Positions 1 to 8,638 of a stretch of DNA of 64,000 nt are shown here, in pieces. Made by a program: the position numbers and the translations under genes. The number at the start of each line of letters is the position of its first letter. Position 1 is the stretch's first letter. The stretch comes from Mycolicibacterium frederiksbergense (GTDB lineage: Bacteria > Actinomycetota > Actinomycetes > Mycobacteriales > Mycobacteriaceae): contig NZ_CP038799.1 in assembly GCF_012223425.1 (NCBI RefSeq), positions 62,001 through 126,000 of the forward strand, read 5' to 3'. The notes below the pieces were generated by a model. That model was not told where the DNA came from. It was given only the letters and a program-made list of their open reading frames with translations, and did not search any database.

Positions 1-154
1 GGGACCATCGAACCTCTCGGCGACCGGAGTCGCGGTCTGTGCTCACCGGGTGATGATGGGAGCAACTACGCATTCGAACTTGTGTTCGATATTACGCCGA
101 ATCAAGGACCCGCGCAAGAGAAATTCTGCCGACCTCGGAGACAGTTCGGCTGGT

Positions 155-2083
155 TTACCCCAGCTGGTGATCCGCGTCGGCGAGCACGCCGGTGCGCTTC
201 CAGTACTCCACCGACCCGAACGGACTCAGCACGTAGACGCCGCCGTCGGGCGACTTGTACCAGGAGTGTTCGATCGACGGATGGCCCCACATCAGGGTGG
301 CCACCTCGTCCTGGAGCTCACGGTTGTAGCGCGCGTAGGCCTCGGCGGTGGGTTCGATGGTGCGCTTGCCCCGTTCGATCACCGTCCGCAGCGCCGCACC
401 GATGTAGCGCATCTGGCATTCCAGCATGAAGATCACGCTGCCGGCGTGGGCGAGCCCGGTACCCGGCCCGGCCATCATGAAGAAGTTCGGGAATCCGTTC
501 ACCGAAATACCGTTGAAGGCACCGGGTTTACCGTCCCAGACCGCGGATATCGGCACCCCATCGCGGCCGATCACCTCCATCGGGCAGAGCACCTCAGAGG
601 CGCGGAAACCGGTGGCCAGCACGATGACGTCAACCTCATGGCGGCCTTCTGCGGTGTTGATCGAGGTCCCGTCGATACCGGTGATCGGATCGTTGACGAA
701 CGTCACATGCTCGCGCCGCAAGCAGCGCAGCCAGCTTCCGTTGTCCTGCAGCATGCGTTTGGCCATCGGCGGATAGTCCGGGGTGACCTTGGCGGCGAGG
801 TCAGGGATGTCGCCGACCTGATCCTCGATCCACTTCACGAAAAACTCGCGGCGGGCGGCGCTGGCCTCGTTCGCGGTGCGCGGGAAATCGTGCCAATCCG
901 GGTCCGCACGAACCAGTTCCAGCATCTTGTCGCTGGACTGCCACATCAGCATGAAGCGGTACCAGCGAGAGTACCCCGGCAGGTGACGCATCGCCCAGCG
1001 CTCACCGTCGGTGACGCTCGCGTGATAGCGCGGGTTGGGCGCCATCCACTGCGGCGTCCGCTGGAACACCACCAGATGATCGACCTCCTCGACGATGGCG
1101 GGGCCGATCTGGAATCCGCTGGCGCCGGCTCCGATGAGGGCGACCCGTTTGCCGCGCAGGTCCACCGCGTGATCCCACTGCGCCGAGTGAAAGGCCGGGC
1201 CCGCAAAGCTTTCCAGCCCGGGCAGATCCGGGATGAGCGGGCGGTTGAGGAAACCGACGCCGGAGATGATCGCCGAGGCGCGCCGGTGTTCTGTCGACCC
1301 GTCGGCGCCGCGCAGCGTCACCGTCCACTGGCCACTCTGATCATCCCACTGTGCGTGGGTCGCTTCCCGCCCCCAGGTCACCTGCGCATCGATCTGATGG
1401 TCCTTCATCACCGAGCGGAAATAGTCGTAGAGCTCGGGCTGGCGGGTGTAGTAGGCGCTGAAATCGCCGACGTGCTCGAAGGAATACGAGTAGAAGTGGC
1501 TCGCCACGTCCACCCGGCAGCCCGGATAGCTGTTCTCGAACCAGGTCCCACCGACATCGGGGTTCTTGTCGACGACCTCGAACGGAATTCCGGCCTCCTG
1601 CAAACGGATCGCCGCCAGCAGACCGGAGGCGCCGAAACCGACGATGAGCACCGAGAAGCCCGGTGGCGGCGTCAACCCACCCGGGGCGATGGCACGTGGG
1701 TTCCGGCCATCGAGGTCCATCTCCTCGATGTAGAGCGCCGCGTTGTCATCGGGCACCGGTTCGCACGCAATCCAGTCCATCACCTCACGGATCAGTTCGG
1801 TGCCGATCGGCGGTGTGGGTGGGCACCCGGCGTCCCGCCAGGCGCAGATGGCCTCGAGCGCGAAGAGGCGTAGCTGCGACTTGCTCGGCTCGTCGAGCTG
1901 GCCCTGAAATTCGTTCTGCACGAACTGGACCGGCCGAATCGACCCGCGGATGAAGGACGGGTCACCGGTGATCTGGACGACCGAGGCGATCAGTGCCGGG
2001 ACCGACAACTGCTCGAGCGCGGCGGCGATGGTCGCGTCGTCGACGCCGTCGATCGGTTCCGTGCCGAGGTGCCGCACATTCAT
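155..2083 (-). CDS. Baeyer-Villiger-type flavin monooxygenase
   Basis: Probable FAD/NADPH-dependent monooxygenase that inserts oxygen into a ketone or hydroxylates a lipophilic substrate in the cytosol. The 642-residue protein has a first dinucleotide fold with GFGASG at about 149-154 and GGTWFENSYPG after it. It has a Baeyer-Villiger-type fingerprint FAGPAFHSAQWD at 293-304 (consensus FxGxxxHxxxW) and a second fold with GAGASG at 318-323. About 140 residues precede the FAD fold; such N-terminal extensions occur in some actinobacterial members. The start overlaps the stop of the upstream P450 by 4 bp (ATGA), so the two are cotranscribed and probably act on one pathway. Family assignment is firm. 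The substrate is unknown; the neighbouring P450, CoA-transferase and aldehyde dehydrogenase suggest terpenoid, steroid or alkanone catabolism. Confidence 0.9.
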   Translation of the reverse strand: MNVRHLGTEPIDGVDDATIAAALEQLSVPALIASVVQITGDPSFIRGSIRPVQFVQNEFQGQLDEPSKSQLRLFALEAICAWRDAGCPPTPPIGTELIREVMDWIACEPVPDDNAALYIEEMDLDGRNPRAIAPGGLTPPPGFSVLIVGFGASGLLAAIRLQEAGIPFEVVDKNPDVGGTWFENSYPGCRVDVASHFYSYSFEHVGDFSAYYTRQPELYDYFRSVMKDHQIDAQVTWGREATHAQWDDQSGQWTVTLRGADGSTEHRRASAIISGVGFLNRPLIPDLPGLESFAGPAFHSAQWDHAVDLRGKRVALIGAGASGFQIGPAIVEEVDHLVVFQRTPQWMAPNPRYHASVTDGERWAMRHLPGYSRWYRFMLMWQSSDKMLELVRADPDWHDFPRTANEASAARREFFVKWIEDQVGDIPDLAAKVTPDYPPMAKRMLQDNGSWLRCLRREHVTFVNDPITGIDGTSINTAEGRHEVDVIVLATGFRASEVLCPMEVIGRDGVPISAVWDGKPGAFNGISVNGFPNFFMMAGPGTGLAHAGSVIFMLECQMRYIGAALRTVIERGKRTIEPTAEAYARYNRELQDEVATLMWGHPSIEHSWYKSPDGGVYVLSPFGSVEYWKRTGVLADADHQLG

Positions 2084-3336
2084 CGCACGTGCGCGGGTAG
2101 CCGTTTGATGCCGTGCACGAAGCTGCTGTACAACAGATCGGGCTCCCCCAGTTCGATGGTGGTGAGCCGGGTCAGCAATTCGCGGAAGATGTTCCGCAGC
2201 TCGCTCTTGGCCAGCTGGTTACCCAGGCAGAAGTGCGGGCCGCCCGCGCCGAAGCCCACCTGCGGGTTGGGTGAGCGGCTCAGGTCGAACTTCTGCGGTT
2301 CGGCGAACACGCTCTCGTCGCGGTTGGCCGAACAGTAGAACAGGCCAACCTTGTCCCCCGCGTTGATCCGCTGGCCCGCGACCTCGACATCCTGGGTGGC
2401 GAACCGCGCGAACTGCAGCACCGGGGTGGACCAGCGCACGAACTCCTCGGTGGCCATCCCGATCCGGGCGTCGAAATCCTCCATCAGCCAGTCTCTTTGG
2501 TCCGGATTGGCCGCCAGCGCCAGCATGGCATGGGTAGTCGACTGTTTGGTGGTGTCATTGCCCGCCGAGGCCAGCAGGATGAGGAACGCGCCGATCTCCT
2601 CATCGGTGAGGCGATGCCCGTCCACCTCGGCGTTGACGATGCTGGTCATCAGATCGTCGCCCGGGTTGGCGCGCCGGAACTTGGCCAGTTCCACGCCGGT
2701 ACCCGAGATCAGCATGATCTCGTTGATGGTGGCCATCGCCCGCTCTTCCAGCGTGGAGAATTCGTCATCGCTCATGCTGAACAGCTTCTCGGCCGCCTTG
2801 GCCAGGGCCGGTTGGTCGGCCGTCGGTACCCCGAGCATGTCCGAGATCGTCCGCATCGGCAGCTGCGCCGAACAGGCCTCGACGAAGTCGATGTCACCGG
2901 CGCCGATGAGGTCGTCGACGATGGCGACGGCGTTGGCGTGGATCTGTTCCTCGATCCGGCGCACATTGCGCGGTGTGAAAGCCGAACTGATCAGTCGCCG
3001 ATAGGTGGTGTGCTGCGGTGGATCCATGCCCAGGAAGAAGGTCGCGAACTTCTGCACCTCGGCGGGCATCGGATCGAGCGCCACCCCCTGTGCCGAGGTG
3101 AACAGATCCGGGTTCTGGCTGGCGAATTGGAGGTCGGCGCGCCGGGTCAGCGCCCAGAACCCCGGCTCTTCGATGTCGAACAGTGTCGGCAACGGCGGAT
3201 GCCAACTGATCCCGTCGAGGGCCCGCAACTCGGCGAAGGTCCGGTCGCGGATATCAAACGGCTGACTCCAGAAGTCGTGTGAAGTGATGTCGAACGGGCT
3301 GTATTCGCGTGCCTGTGGCGTGCTGGCAACTGTCAC
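2080..3336 (-). CDS. Cytochrome P450
   Basis: Heme monooxygenase of 418 residues. Visible motifs are the I-helix AGNDTTK, the K-helix region (EEFVRWSTPV), and the heme-binding loop FGAGGPHFCLG with the thiolate Cys at about 370. I choose the GTG at 3336 because a strong AGGAGGA ribosome site lies 8-9 nt upstream; the reading frame stays open to 3402, which would add 22 unlikely residues. The motif set resembles mycobacterial CYP families acting on steroids or terpenes (inference). The gene runs directly into the flavin monooxygenase with a 4-bp overlap, forming a two-gene oxygenase operon. The promoter region (3337-3476) is shared divergently with the beta-glucosidase gene. A dedicated ferredoxin is not seen nearby. 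Confidence 0.93.
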   Translation of the reverse strand: MTVASTPQAREYSPFDITSHDFWSQPFDIRDRTFAELRALDGISWHPPLPTLFDIEEPGFWALTRRADLQFASQNPDLFTSAQGVALDPMPAEVQKFATFFLGMDPPQHTTYRRLISSAFTPRNVRRIEEQIHANAVAIVDDLIGAGDIDFVEACSAQLPMRTISDMLGVPTADQPALAKAAEKLFSMSDDEFSTLEERAMATINEIMLISGTGVELAKFRRANPGDDLMTSIVNAEVDGHRLTDEEIGAFLILLASAGNDTTKQSTTHAMLALAANPDQRDWLMEDFDARIGMATEEFVRWSTPVLQFARFATQDVEVAGQRINAGDKVGLFYCSANRDESVFAEPQKFDLSRSPNPQVGFGAGGPHFCLGNQLAKSELRNIFRELLTRLTTIELGEPDLLYSSFVHGIKRLPAHVR

Positions 3337-3398
3337 GGATATTTCCTCCTCCAGCGCGTGCGACGTCGACGCCGCGACAGATTCAGCGTGACAGTTCG

Positions 3399-3416
3399 AC
3401 AATAGTTTGTAAAGCT
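3399..3416. promoter_or_regulatory. Shared TTTGTAAAGCT-type motif, P450/GH3 divergent promoter
   Basis: The intergenic region contains ACAA-TAGT-TTGT (3399-3410) running into TTTGTAAAGCT (3406-3416). Similar sequences occur at 6852-6884 and 8622-8632, in front of other genes of the same catabolic block. On the minus strand TATTGT could serve as the -10 hexamer of the P450 operon. Repetition at three promoters suggests an operator, possibly for the TetR protein at 8046. No binding data support this, and the copies are imperfect. Confidence 0.4.
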
Positions 3417-3476
3417 ACGGCGATGACCGGTGGGACGCCACCTGAGCCCGCCCACGCCACGCGGCGAGGGTGAAGA

Positions 3477-5675
3477 ATGGGAACGGTGACCGACTCCCTC
3501 GAAGAGCAGGCCGCCCTCGGCAGCGGCGCCACCTTCTGGACCACCAAGGCGGTGGGCGACGTCCCGTCCATACTGCTGACCGACGGCCCGCACGGGGTCC
3601 GCAGACAGGCCGGGAGCACCGGTGATCACCTGGGCCTGGGCCGTAGCGAACCGGCCACCTGTTTCCCGCCGGCGGTCGGGCTCAGCCAGACCTGGGATCC
3701 CGAGCTCGTCGAACGTGTCGGCGCCGCACTGGGTGCCGAAAGCCGGGCCCTGGGCGTGCGGGTGCTGCTCGGCCCCGGCGTCAACCTCAAACGGGATCCG
3801 CGGTGCGGGCGCAATTTCGAGTACTTCTCCGAAGACCCGCTGATCGCCGGGGCGCTCGGTGCGGCGTGGGTACGCGGCGTGCAGGGTCAGGGCGTGGGCG
3901 CCTCGCTGAAGCACTTCGCCGTCAACAACGCCGAAGACGACCGGATGCGATCGAGCTCGGATGTGGATGAGCGGACACTGCGTGAGCTGTACCTGCGTGC
4001 CTTCGAGCACGTCGTCACCGCGGCCCGGCCCTGGACGGTGATGTGCGCCTACAACCGGATCAACGGGGTGTACGCCGCCGAGAACACGTGGCTGTTGAGC
4101 ACGGTGCTGCGCGAGGAGTGGGGTTTCGACGGCGCTGTCGTCAGCGACTGGGGCGCCGTCAGAGACCGGGTCGCCGCAGTGGCCGCGGGCCTCGATCTGG
4201 AGATGCCTGGCGGCAACGGGGCGAGCGACGCCGACGTCGTCGCCGCCGTCGAGGCCGGCACCCTGGACGCGACGGTGGTGGCCCGCGCCGCCGACCGAGT
4301 GGCCACCCTTGCCGCCCGGGTCACCGAAAACTGCAGTAGCACAGCACGCTTCGATGTGGATGCGCACCACGATCTGGCCAGGGAAGCCGCCGCCCGCTCG
4401 ATCGTGCTGCTGCAGAACAAGGACAACCTGTTGCCGCTCACACCGTCCGCGCTCGCGGTCATCGGCGGGTTCGCCGTGAGGCCCCGCTATCAGGGCGGTG
4501 GCAGCTCCCATGTCACTGCGACCCGGGTCGACGTGCCACTGGAGGAGATCCGCCGCTACGCCGGTGGCCATCAGGTCACCTACTCCGAGGGTCTGACCGC
4601 CGACACCCTCGCAGCGGCCGCCGATGCCGATGCCGCGGTGGTGTTCCTCGGGTTGGCGGCCGAGGACGAATCCGAGGGCTTCGACCGCACTCACATCGAC
4701 CTGCCCGCCGACCAGCTGCAGCTGCTGTCCGCGGTGGTGCAGGTGCAGCCACGGACGGTCGTCGTGCTGGCACACGGCGGGGTGGTGGCCCTCGACGGGG
4801 TGGCCGGCCTGGCCCCGGCGATCCTGGACGGCGCCCTGCTCGGACAGGGCGGCGGGCGCGGGATCGCCGACGTCCTGTTCGGCGCGGTCAACCCGTCGGG
4901 GCGTCTCGCCGAGACGGTGCCGGTGCGACTGCAGGACAGCCCGGCCTATCTCAACTTTCCCGGCGAGGACGGCCACATCCTCTACGGGGAACGGGTATTC
5001 GTCGGATACCGCTGGTACGACGCCCGTGCGGCGGCGGTCACGTTCCCGTTCGGGCACGGGCTGTCCTACACCCGATTCGACTACACCGACCTGGTCGTGG
5101 TTTCCGGCACCGAGGACCTGACGGTGCGGGTGTCGGTGGCGAACACCGGCGACCGCGTGGGCCGCGAGGTGGTTCAGGTCTACGCCGGGCTGCCGGCGTC
5201 ACGGGTATCGCGCCCGCCGCGGTGGCTGGCCGGTTTTGCCGGGATCACCGTGGCACCCGGCGCGCTCGCCGACGTCGAGATCCGTGTTCCCCGTGACGAA
5301 CTCGGCTACTGGGATGTGCAGGCCGGGCGGCGGCTGGTCGAGGCCGGTGAGTACACGGTGTCGGTCGGCGCGTCGAGCCGTGATCTGCGTCTGCACACCG
5401 ACGTGACCGTCGACGCAGACGTTGCCCCGGCCGTCACCTTCACCGTCGATTCCACACTCGGCGAGTTGCTCGGCGACCCGGTGGCCGCCCCGATCGTGGC
5501 GGCTGCGCTGGCAAGCGCGGTGCCCGAAGGCGCGGCGGGTTCCGCACTGGGCACCGACATGCTGCGCATGCTCGGGTCCATCCCGGTCGGGCGGATGGTG
5601 TCGTTCAGCGGTGGCGCGGTCAGCCGGGCACAGCTGACCGAATTGCTCGATGAGGTGAACCGTCAGCGGTCCTGA
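3477..5675 (+). CDS. Glycoside hydrolase family 3 beta-glucosidase
   Basis: Probable exo-acting beta-glycosidase that removes terminal glucose or a related sugar with retention. The 732-residue protein has the GH3 N-terminal barrel with the substrate-binding KHFAVNNAEDDR segment at about 145-156 and the nucleophile Asp224 in VVSDWGAV. It also has the alpha/beta sandwich domain and a C-terminal fibronectin-III-like domain (VSVANTGDRVGREVVQVY). No signal peptide is visible, so a cytoplasmic role is likely, for instance deglycosylating an imported or endogenous glycoside. ATG at 3477 has GAGGGTGAAG upstream; GTG at 3486 is an alternative. The last ~90 residues extend past the Fn3 domain and look helical. 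It is divergent from the P450 operon, so a glycosylated oxygenase substrate is possible, but this is only inferred from position. Confidence 0.92.
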   Translation: MGTVTDSLEEQAALGSGATFWTTKAVGDVPSILLTDGPHGVRRQAGSTGDHLGLGRSEPATCFPPAVGLSQTWDPELVERVGAALGAESRALGVRVLLGPGVNLKRDPRCGRNFEYFSEDPLIAGALGAAWVRGVQGQGVGASLKHFAVNNAEDDRMRSSSDVDERTLRELYLRAFEHVVTAARPWTVMCAYNRINGVYAAENTWLLSTVLREEWGFDGAVVSDWGAVRDRVAAVAAGLDLEMPGGNGASDADVVAAVEAGTLDATVVARAADRVATLAARVTENCSSTARFDVDAHHDLAREAAARSIVLLQNKDNLLPLTPSALAVIGGFAVRPRYQGGGSSHVTATRVDVPLEEIRRYAGGHQVTYSEGLTADTLAAAADADAAVVFLGLAAEDESEGFDRTHIDLPADQLQLLSAVVQVQPRTVVVLAHGGVVALDGVAGLAPAILDGALLGQGGGRGIADVLFGAVNPSGRLAETVPVRLQDSPAYLNFPGEDGHILYGERVFVGYRWYDARAAAVTFPFGHGLSYTRFDYTDLVVVSGTEDLTVRVSVANTGDRVGREVVQVYAGLPASRVSRPPRWLAGFAGITVAPGALADVEIRVPRDELGYWDVQAGRRLVEAGEYTVSVGASSRDLRLHTDVTVDADVAPAVTFTVDSTLGELLGDPVAAPIVAAALASAVPEGAAGSALGTDMLRMLGSIPVGRMVSFSGGAVSRAQLTELLDEVNRQRS

Positions 5676-6836
5676 GTGCCGCCGAGTTCGGCGAGGATCT
5701 GTTCGGTGTGCTCACCGAGTTCGGGCGCCGGACCGCGCGGACGCCACGGCGTGGCCGAGAAGTCGGCGGGGCTGGCCACCATCGGCGTGCTCGAATCCCC
5801 TCGGGCACATCAACGATGCCCCGGCGGCGTGGAACTGTTCGTCGGCGACCACGTCGTCGAGCGAATTGATCGGTGACCAGAAGAAGTCTGGTTCACCCGC
5901 GAACACCTGCTCCCATTCCGGCAGTGTCCTGGTCGCGAAGAGGCTGTCGAGTTCGGCGATGATGTCTCGGGCATGGGTGAACCGGTCCCGTGGCGTCGGA
6001 TACCGGGTCAGCCACTCCGCACGCCCGACCGACCGGCACAACGCCGGCCAGTGCCGTGCCACGTCGAGGCCGACGATCCAGAATCGCCTGCCGTCACCGG
6101 CGGTGTAGTTGTTCATGCACGGGTTACCCATTGCCTCCCGCTGGCCGATGGCCACCTGCTGGCCGGACATCAGCAGGGTGTTGAGATCGAAACTCACCGT
6201 GTAGGCACCCTGGCGGTATAGCGAGGTGGTCACCAGTTGCCCTGTACCGGTGCGGGTTCTGGCCAGCAGCGCGGCGCACACCGCCGCCGCCAGCGTCATC
6301 CCCGCGGAGTGATCTCCCATGCCGCCGCGCTGAAAAGGTGGGGTGTCCCCGGGCCTGGTCAGCAGGTCGGCGATCCCGGCCCGCGCCCAGAAGGCGGCCA
6401 CGTCGTAGGCGGCCCGGTCCGCATCGGGGCCTTCGGTGCCATACCCGGTGATGAGCCCATACACCAGCCGGGGGTTGTGCGCGGCCGCCGAACTGAAATC
6501 CAGGCCCAATCGGGCCAGCGCGGCCGGACGGATGTTGGTCAGGAAAACGTCTGCGCCGGTGATCAATTCGACGGCGGTCCGCCTGCCGTTGGGGGTTCCG
6601 AGATCGAGCACGATGCTGCGCTTGGACCTGTTGTCCATCTGAAAGGGCGGATTGGACGCGCTACCGAGGTCGCTGTCGAGCCCCATCATCCGACCGAATG
6701 AGCGGGCCGGATCACCGGTGGGCGGTTCGATCTTGATGACATCGGCACCCCAGTCGGCCAGGATCGCCCCCGCCGCCGGCGCCGCCACCCAGACACCGAG
6801 CTCGACGACCCGGAACCCCTCCATCGGTCCAGACAT
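5663..6836 (-). pseudogene. CaiB/BaiF CoA-transferase, apparent double frameshift near the 3' end
   Basis: Family III CoA-transferase, which moves CoA between carboxylic acids. The uninterrupted frame runs 6836 to 5712 (374 codons) and is a normal CaiB/BaiF protein until ...QFHAAG. After that its last ~33 residues do not fit the family. Reading in the next frame around 5800-5820 gives GIVDVPEG. Reading in the third frame from about 5800 gives STPMVASPADFSATPW and then an RGPAPELGEHTEQILAELG tail, the typical family C-terminus, ending at a stop at 5663-5665. Two single-base losses within about 30 bp (near 5796-5801 and 5819-5824, both in G/C runs) would explain this. It may be a recent pseudogene or an assembly error. 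The restored end would overlap the GH3 stop by 13 bp. Confidence 0.8.
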
Positions 6837-6851
6837 GGGAATCCCTTCAAT

Positions 6852-6884
6852 AAGCTTTACAATATTGATTTGATTTGTAAGCTT
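6852..6884. promoter_or_regulatory. Inverted repeat between CoA-transferase and phosphotransferase genes
   Basis: AAGCTTTACAAT (6852-6863) and ATTTGTAAGCTT (6873-6884) form a near-palindrome with perfect TTACAA/TTGTAA cores separated by 12 bp. It fills almost the whole 53-bp divergent promoter, so a protein bound here would affect both genes. The sequence is AT-rich against a very GC-rich background. The right arm ends only 5 nt before the ATG at 6890, consistent with a leaderless transcript. TetR-family binding is a plausible inference. Confidence 0.55.
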
Positions 6885-6889
6885 GCACG

Positions 6890-8020
6890 ATGCCTCCGCA
6901 GGTCAGCAGCATCGCCCCGGTGTTCGGTCTGGCTGCGCATCTCGGGCGCGGGATGCAACGTATCGCAACCGACGCCATATTCGGGCGGGCGCGCGCAATC
7001 CCCCGCCACATCGGCGGTCTGGACGCGGCCTATCTGTCGGGCCTGCTCGGGCGCAGCGTCACCTCGGTGTCACTGCTCGACGGCGACGCCGGCACCTCGT
7101 CGCGGGCCCGGCTGGCCCTGACCGGTACCGACGTGCCCGGCTCGGTCTTCGTCAAGATGCCCGCCGAGACCGCAGCCACCCGAATGATGGGCGAACTCGG
7201 ACGGCTCGCCGACACCGAGGTGCGGTTCTATCGGGAGCTGTCCGGCCAACTCGGCGATGTGCCCGTCTGCCACGGCGCGGCCCTCGACCCCGTCACCGGG
7301 CGGTTCGTGCTGGTATTGGAGGATCTGGCGGCCGACGGGCAGCCGGCCTGTGAATTCCCCGACACTCTGCACCCACTGGACCCGGACCGCGCGGCGCTCA
7401 TCGTGGAACTGCTGGCACGGGTGCACGCCACCTTCTGGCGACGACTGGACCCCTACCCGTGGGTCTACACGGCATCGGGCGATGCGACGTCGCTGCTGAC
7501 CGGGTCACTGGCCAACGCCGCGGCCCGCCGGCTGGAGGGCAAGACCGCGATCCCGGTGCGCACGGGTCAGTTCATCAATGACAACTACCGGGCGGTGGCC
7601 ACCCTGATCGACCGGGGTCCGCACACCATCATGCACGGCGACGCACATCCGGGAAATGTCTACTTCCGCAACGGAAAAGCCGGACTACTCGACTGGCAAG
7701 CGGTGCGCCGCGGGCATCCGTCCCGGGAACTGTCCTACACCTTGATCACCAGCATGACCACCGACGCTCGGGTAGGAAATCAGCGCGAACTGCTGGACGT
7801 GTACCGCGGTGCCCTGCACGCCGCGGGTGGGCCCGAGATGGACCGCGACGAACTGTGGCAGCGGTACCGCCAAGCGGCGCTCTACGCCTATGTGGCCACC
7901 GTGATCACCGCCGGGATGGGCGGGATGCAGGACGAGGGCATCGCCCTGGAGGGCCTCGGCCGGGCGGTGTGCGCGCTGGAGGAACTCGACACGGTTTACG
8001 CGCTGAAGGCCTCTTTGTGA
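6890..8020 (+). CDS. Aminoglycoside-phosphotransferase-like kinase (APH/ecdysteroid kinase fold)
   Basis: Protein of 376 residues with a protein-kinase-like phosphotransferase fold. The catalytic loop is HGDAHPGNVYFRN and the metal-binding motif is LLDWQAV, matching HGDxHxxN and DxD/DWQ of the APH superfamily. The N-terminal lobe has FVKMPAE, which could supply the ATP-binding Lys. In mycobacteria such proteins are common in lipid or steroid catabolic clusters and are not drug-resistance enzymes; the true substrate is usually unknown. The ATG follows the inverted repeat at 6852-6884 by 5 nt, so the mRNA is probably leaderless. It precedes the TetR gene by 25 bp and may be cotranscribed with it. 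Confidence 0.85.
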   Translation: MPPQVSSIAPVFGLAAHLGRGMQRIATDAIFGRARAIPRHIGGLDAAYLSGLLGRSVTSVSLLDGDAGTSSRARLALTGTDVPGSVFVKMPAETAATRMMGELGRLADTEVRFYRELSGQLGDVPVCHGAALDPVTGRFVLVLEDLAADGQPACEFPDTLHPLDPDRAALIVELLARVHATFWRRLDPYPWVYTASGDATSLLTGSLANAAARRLEGKTAIPVRTGQFINDNYRAVATLIDRGPHTIMHGDAHPGNVYFRNGKAGLLDWQAVRRGHPSRELSYTLITSMTTDARVGNQRELLDVYRGALHAAGGPEMDRDELWQRYRQAALYAYVATVITAGMGGMQDEGIALEGLGRAVCALEELDTVYALKASL

Positions 8021-8045
8021 TGGCACAACCACTACCATCGGTACC

Positions 8046-8585
8046 GTGAACAAGCCCCTTTCCGCGCACGCCGACGCCGCCGAGGACACCTCGACGCGGC
8101 GCCGGATTCTGGCCGCGACGGCTGAGGTGCTCGGACGCAGCGGGCAGACGAAGCTGAGTCTGTCCGAGGTGGCGCTACAGGCCGGGGTGTCCCGGCCTAC
8201 GCTGTACCGCTGGTTCGCCTCCAAAGAGGAACTGCTCGGCGCGTTCGGCGTCTACGAGCGCGAGATGTTCGACACCGGGATCAGTACGGCGACCGCCGGC
8301 CTGCGTGGCACCGAAAAGCTGGACGCCGCACTGCGATTCATCGTCGAGTACCAGCAGTCCTACTCCGGGGTCCGGGTCGTCGACATCGAACCCGAGGTCG
8401 TCATCGCCCAGTTGACCCACGTGATACCGGTGATGCGGGCACGGCTGCTCAAACTGCTCTCCGGGGCCAATGCCCAGGTGAAGGCGTCCACCGCGATCCG
8501 GGTGGCGATCTCGCACTACATCGTCCGCAGCGATGACGAGGGAGATTTCCTCGCACAGCTGCGGCACGCCGTCGGCATCAAGTAG
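8046..8585 (+). CDS. TetR/AcrR family transcriptional regulator
   Basis: DNA-binding repressor of 179 residues. The N-terminal helix-turn-helix is clear: residues about 38-62 read LSLSEVALQAGVSRPTLYRWF and are followed by ASKEELL, the usual TetR signature. The C-terminal ligand domain is divergent. The start is GTG at 8046, 25 bp after the kinase gene. Position inside the catabolic block suggests it controls the neighbouring genes through the TTTGTAA-type sites at 3399, 6852 and 8622. An intermediate of the pathway, perhaps an acyl-CoA or aldehyde, would be the expected ligand. Regulon and ligand are inference. Confidence 0.92.
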   Translation: MNKPLSAHADAAEDTSTRRRILAATAEVLGRSGQTKLSLSEVALQAGVSRPTLYRWFASKEELLGAFGVYEREMFDTGISTATAGLRGTEKLDAALRFIVEYQQSYSGVRVVDIEPEVVIAQLTHVIPVMRARLLKLLSGANAQVKASTAIRVAISHYIVRSDDEGDFLAQLRHAVGIK

Positions 8586-8621
8586 CCGATTCGGCCCAAG
8601 GGGCTGACACTGCCGCGCCGA

Positions 8622-8632
8622 TTTGTAATGCT
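8622..8632 (+). promoter_or_regulatory. TTTGTAATGCT motif upstream of aldehyde dehydrogenase
   Basis: TTTGTAATGCT lies 6 nt before the ATG at 8639 and matches the motif at 3406 and 6873-6884. TGTAAT (8624-8629) could act as the -10 hexamer of a leaderless transcript; a CTGACA at 8604-8609 is a -35-like sequence but the 14-bp spacing is short. It may therefore be an operator, a -10 element or both. Confidence 0.35.
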
Positions 8633-8638
8633 GAGCAG

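Noticed and set aside
1..154. Possible partial gene at the left edge
   Set aside because: No frame with convincing codon use or motif continues to the edge; treated as non-coding.
50..1873. Long plus-strand open frame of about 600 codons
   Set aside because: Antisense to the flavin monooxygenase. It is Arg/His/Gly-rich without any domain, as expected opposite a high-GC gene.
3333..5057. Minus-strand open frame of about 570 codons
   Set aside because: Antisense to the GH3 gene; composition is that of a shadow frame and no motif was found.
6890..8020. Aminoglycoside resistance gene
   Set aside because: Only the kinase fold is shared with resistance enzymes; the context is a catabolic block and such proteins are common in mycobacterial lipid metabolism.
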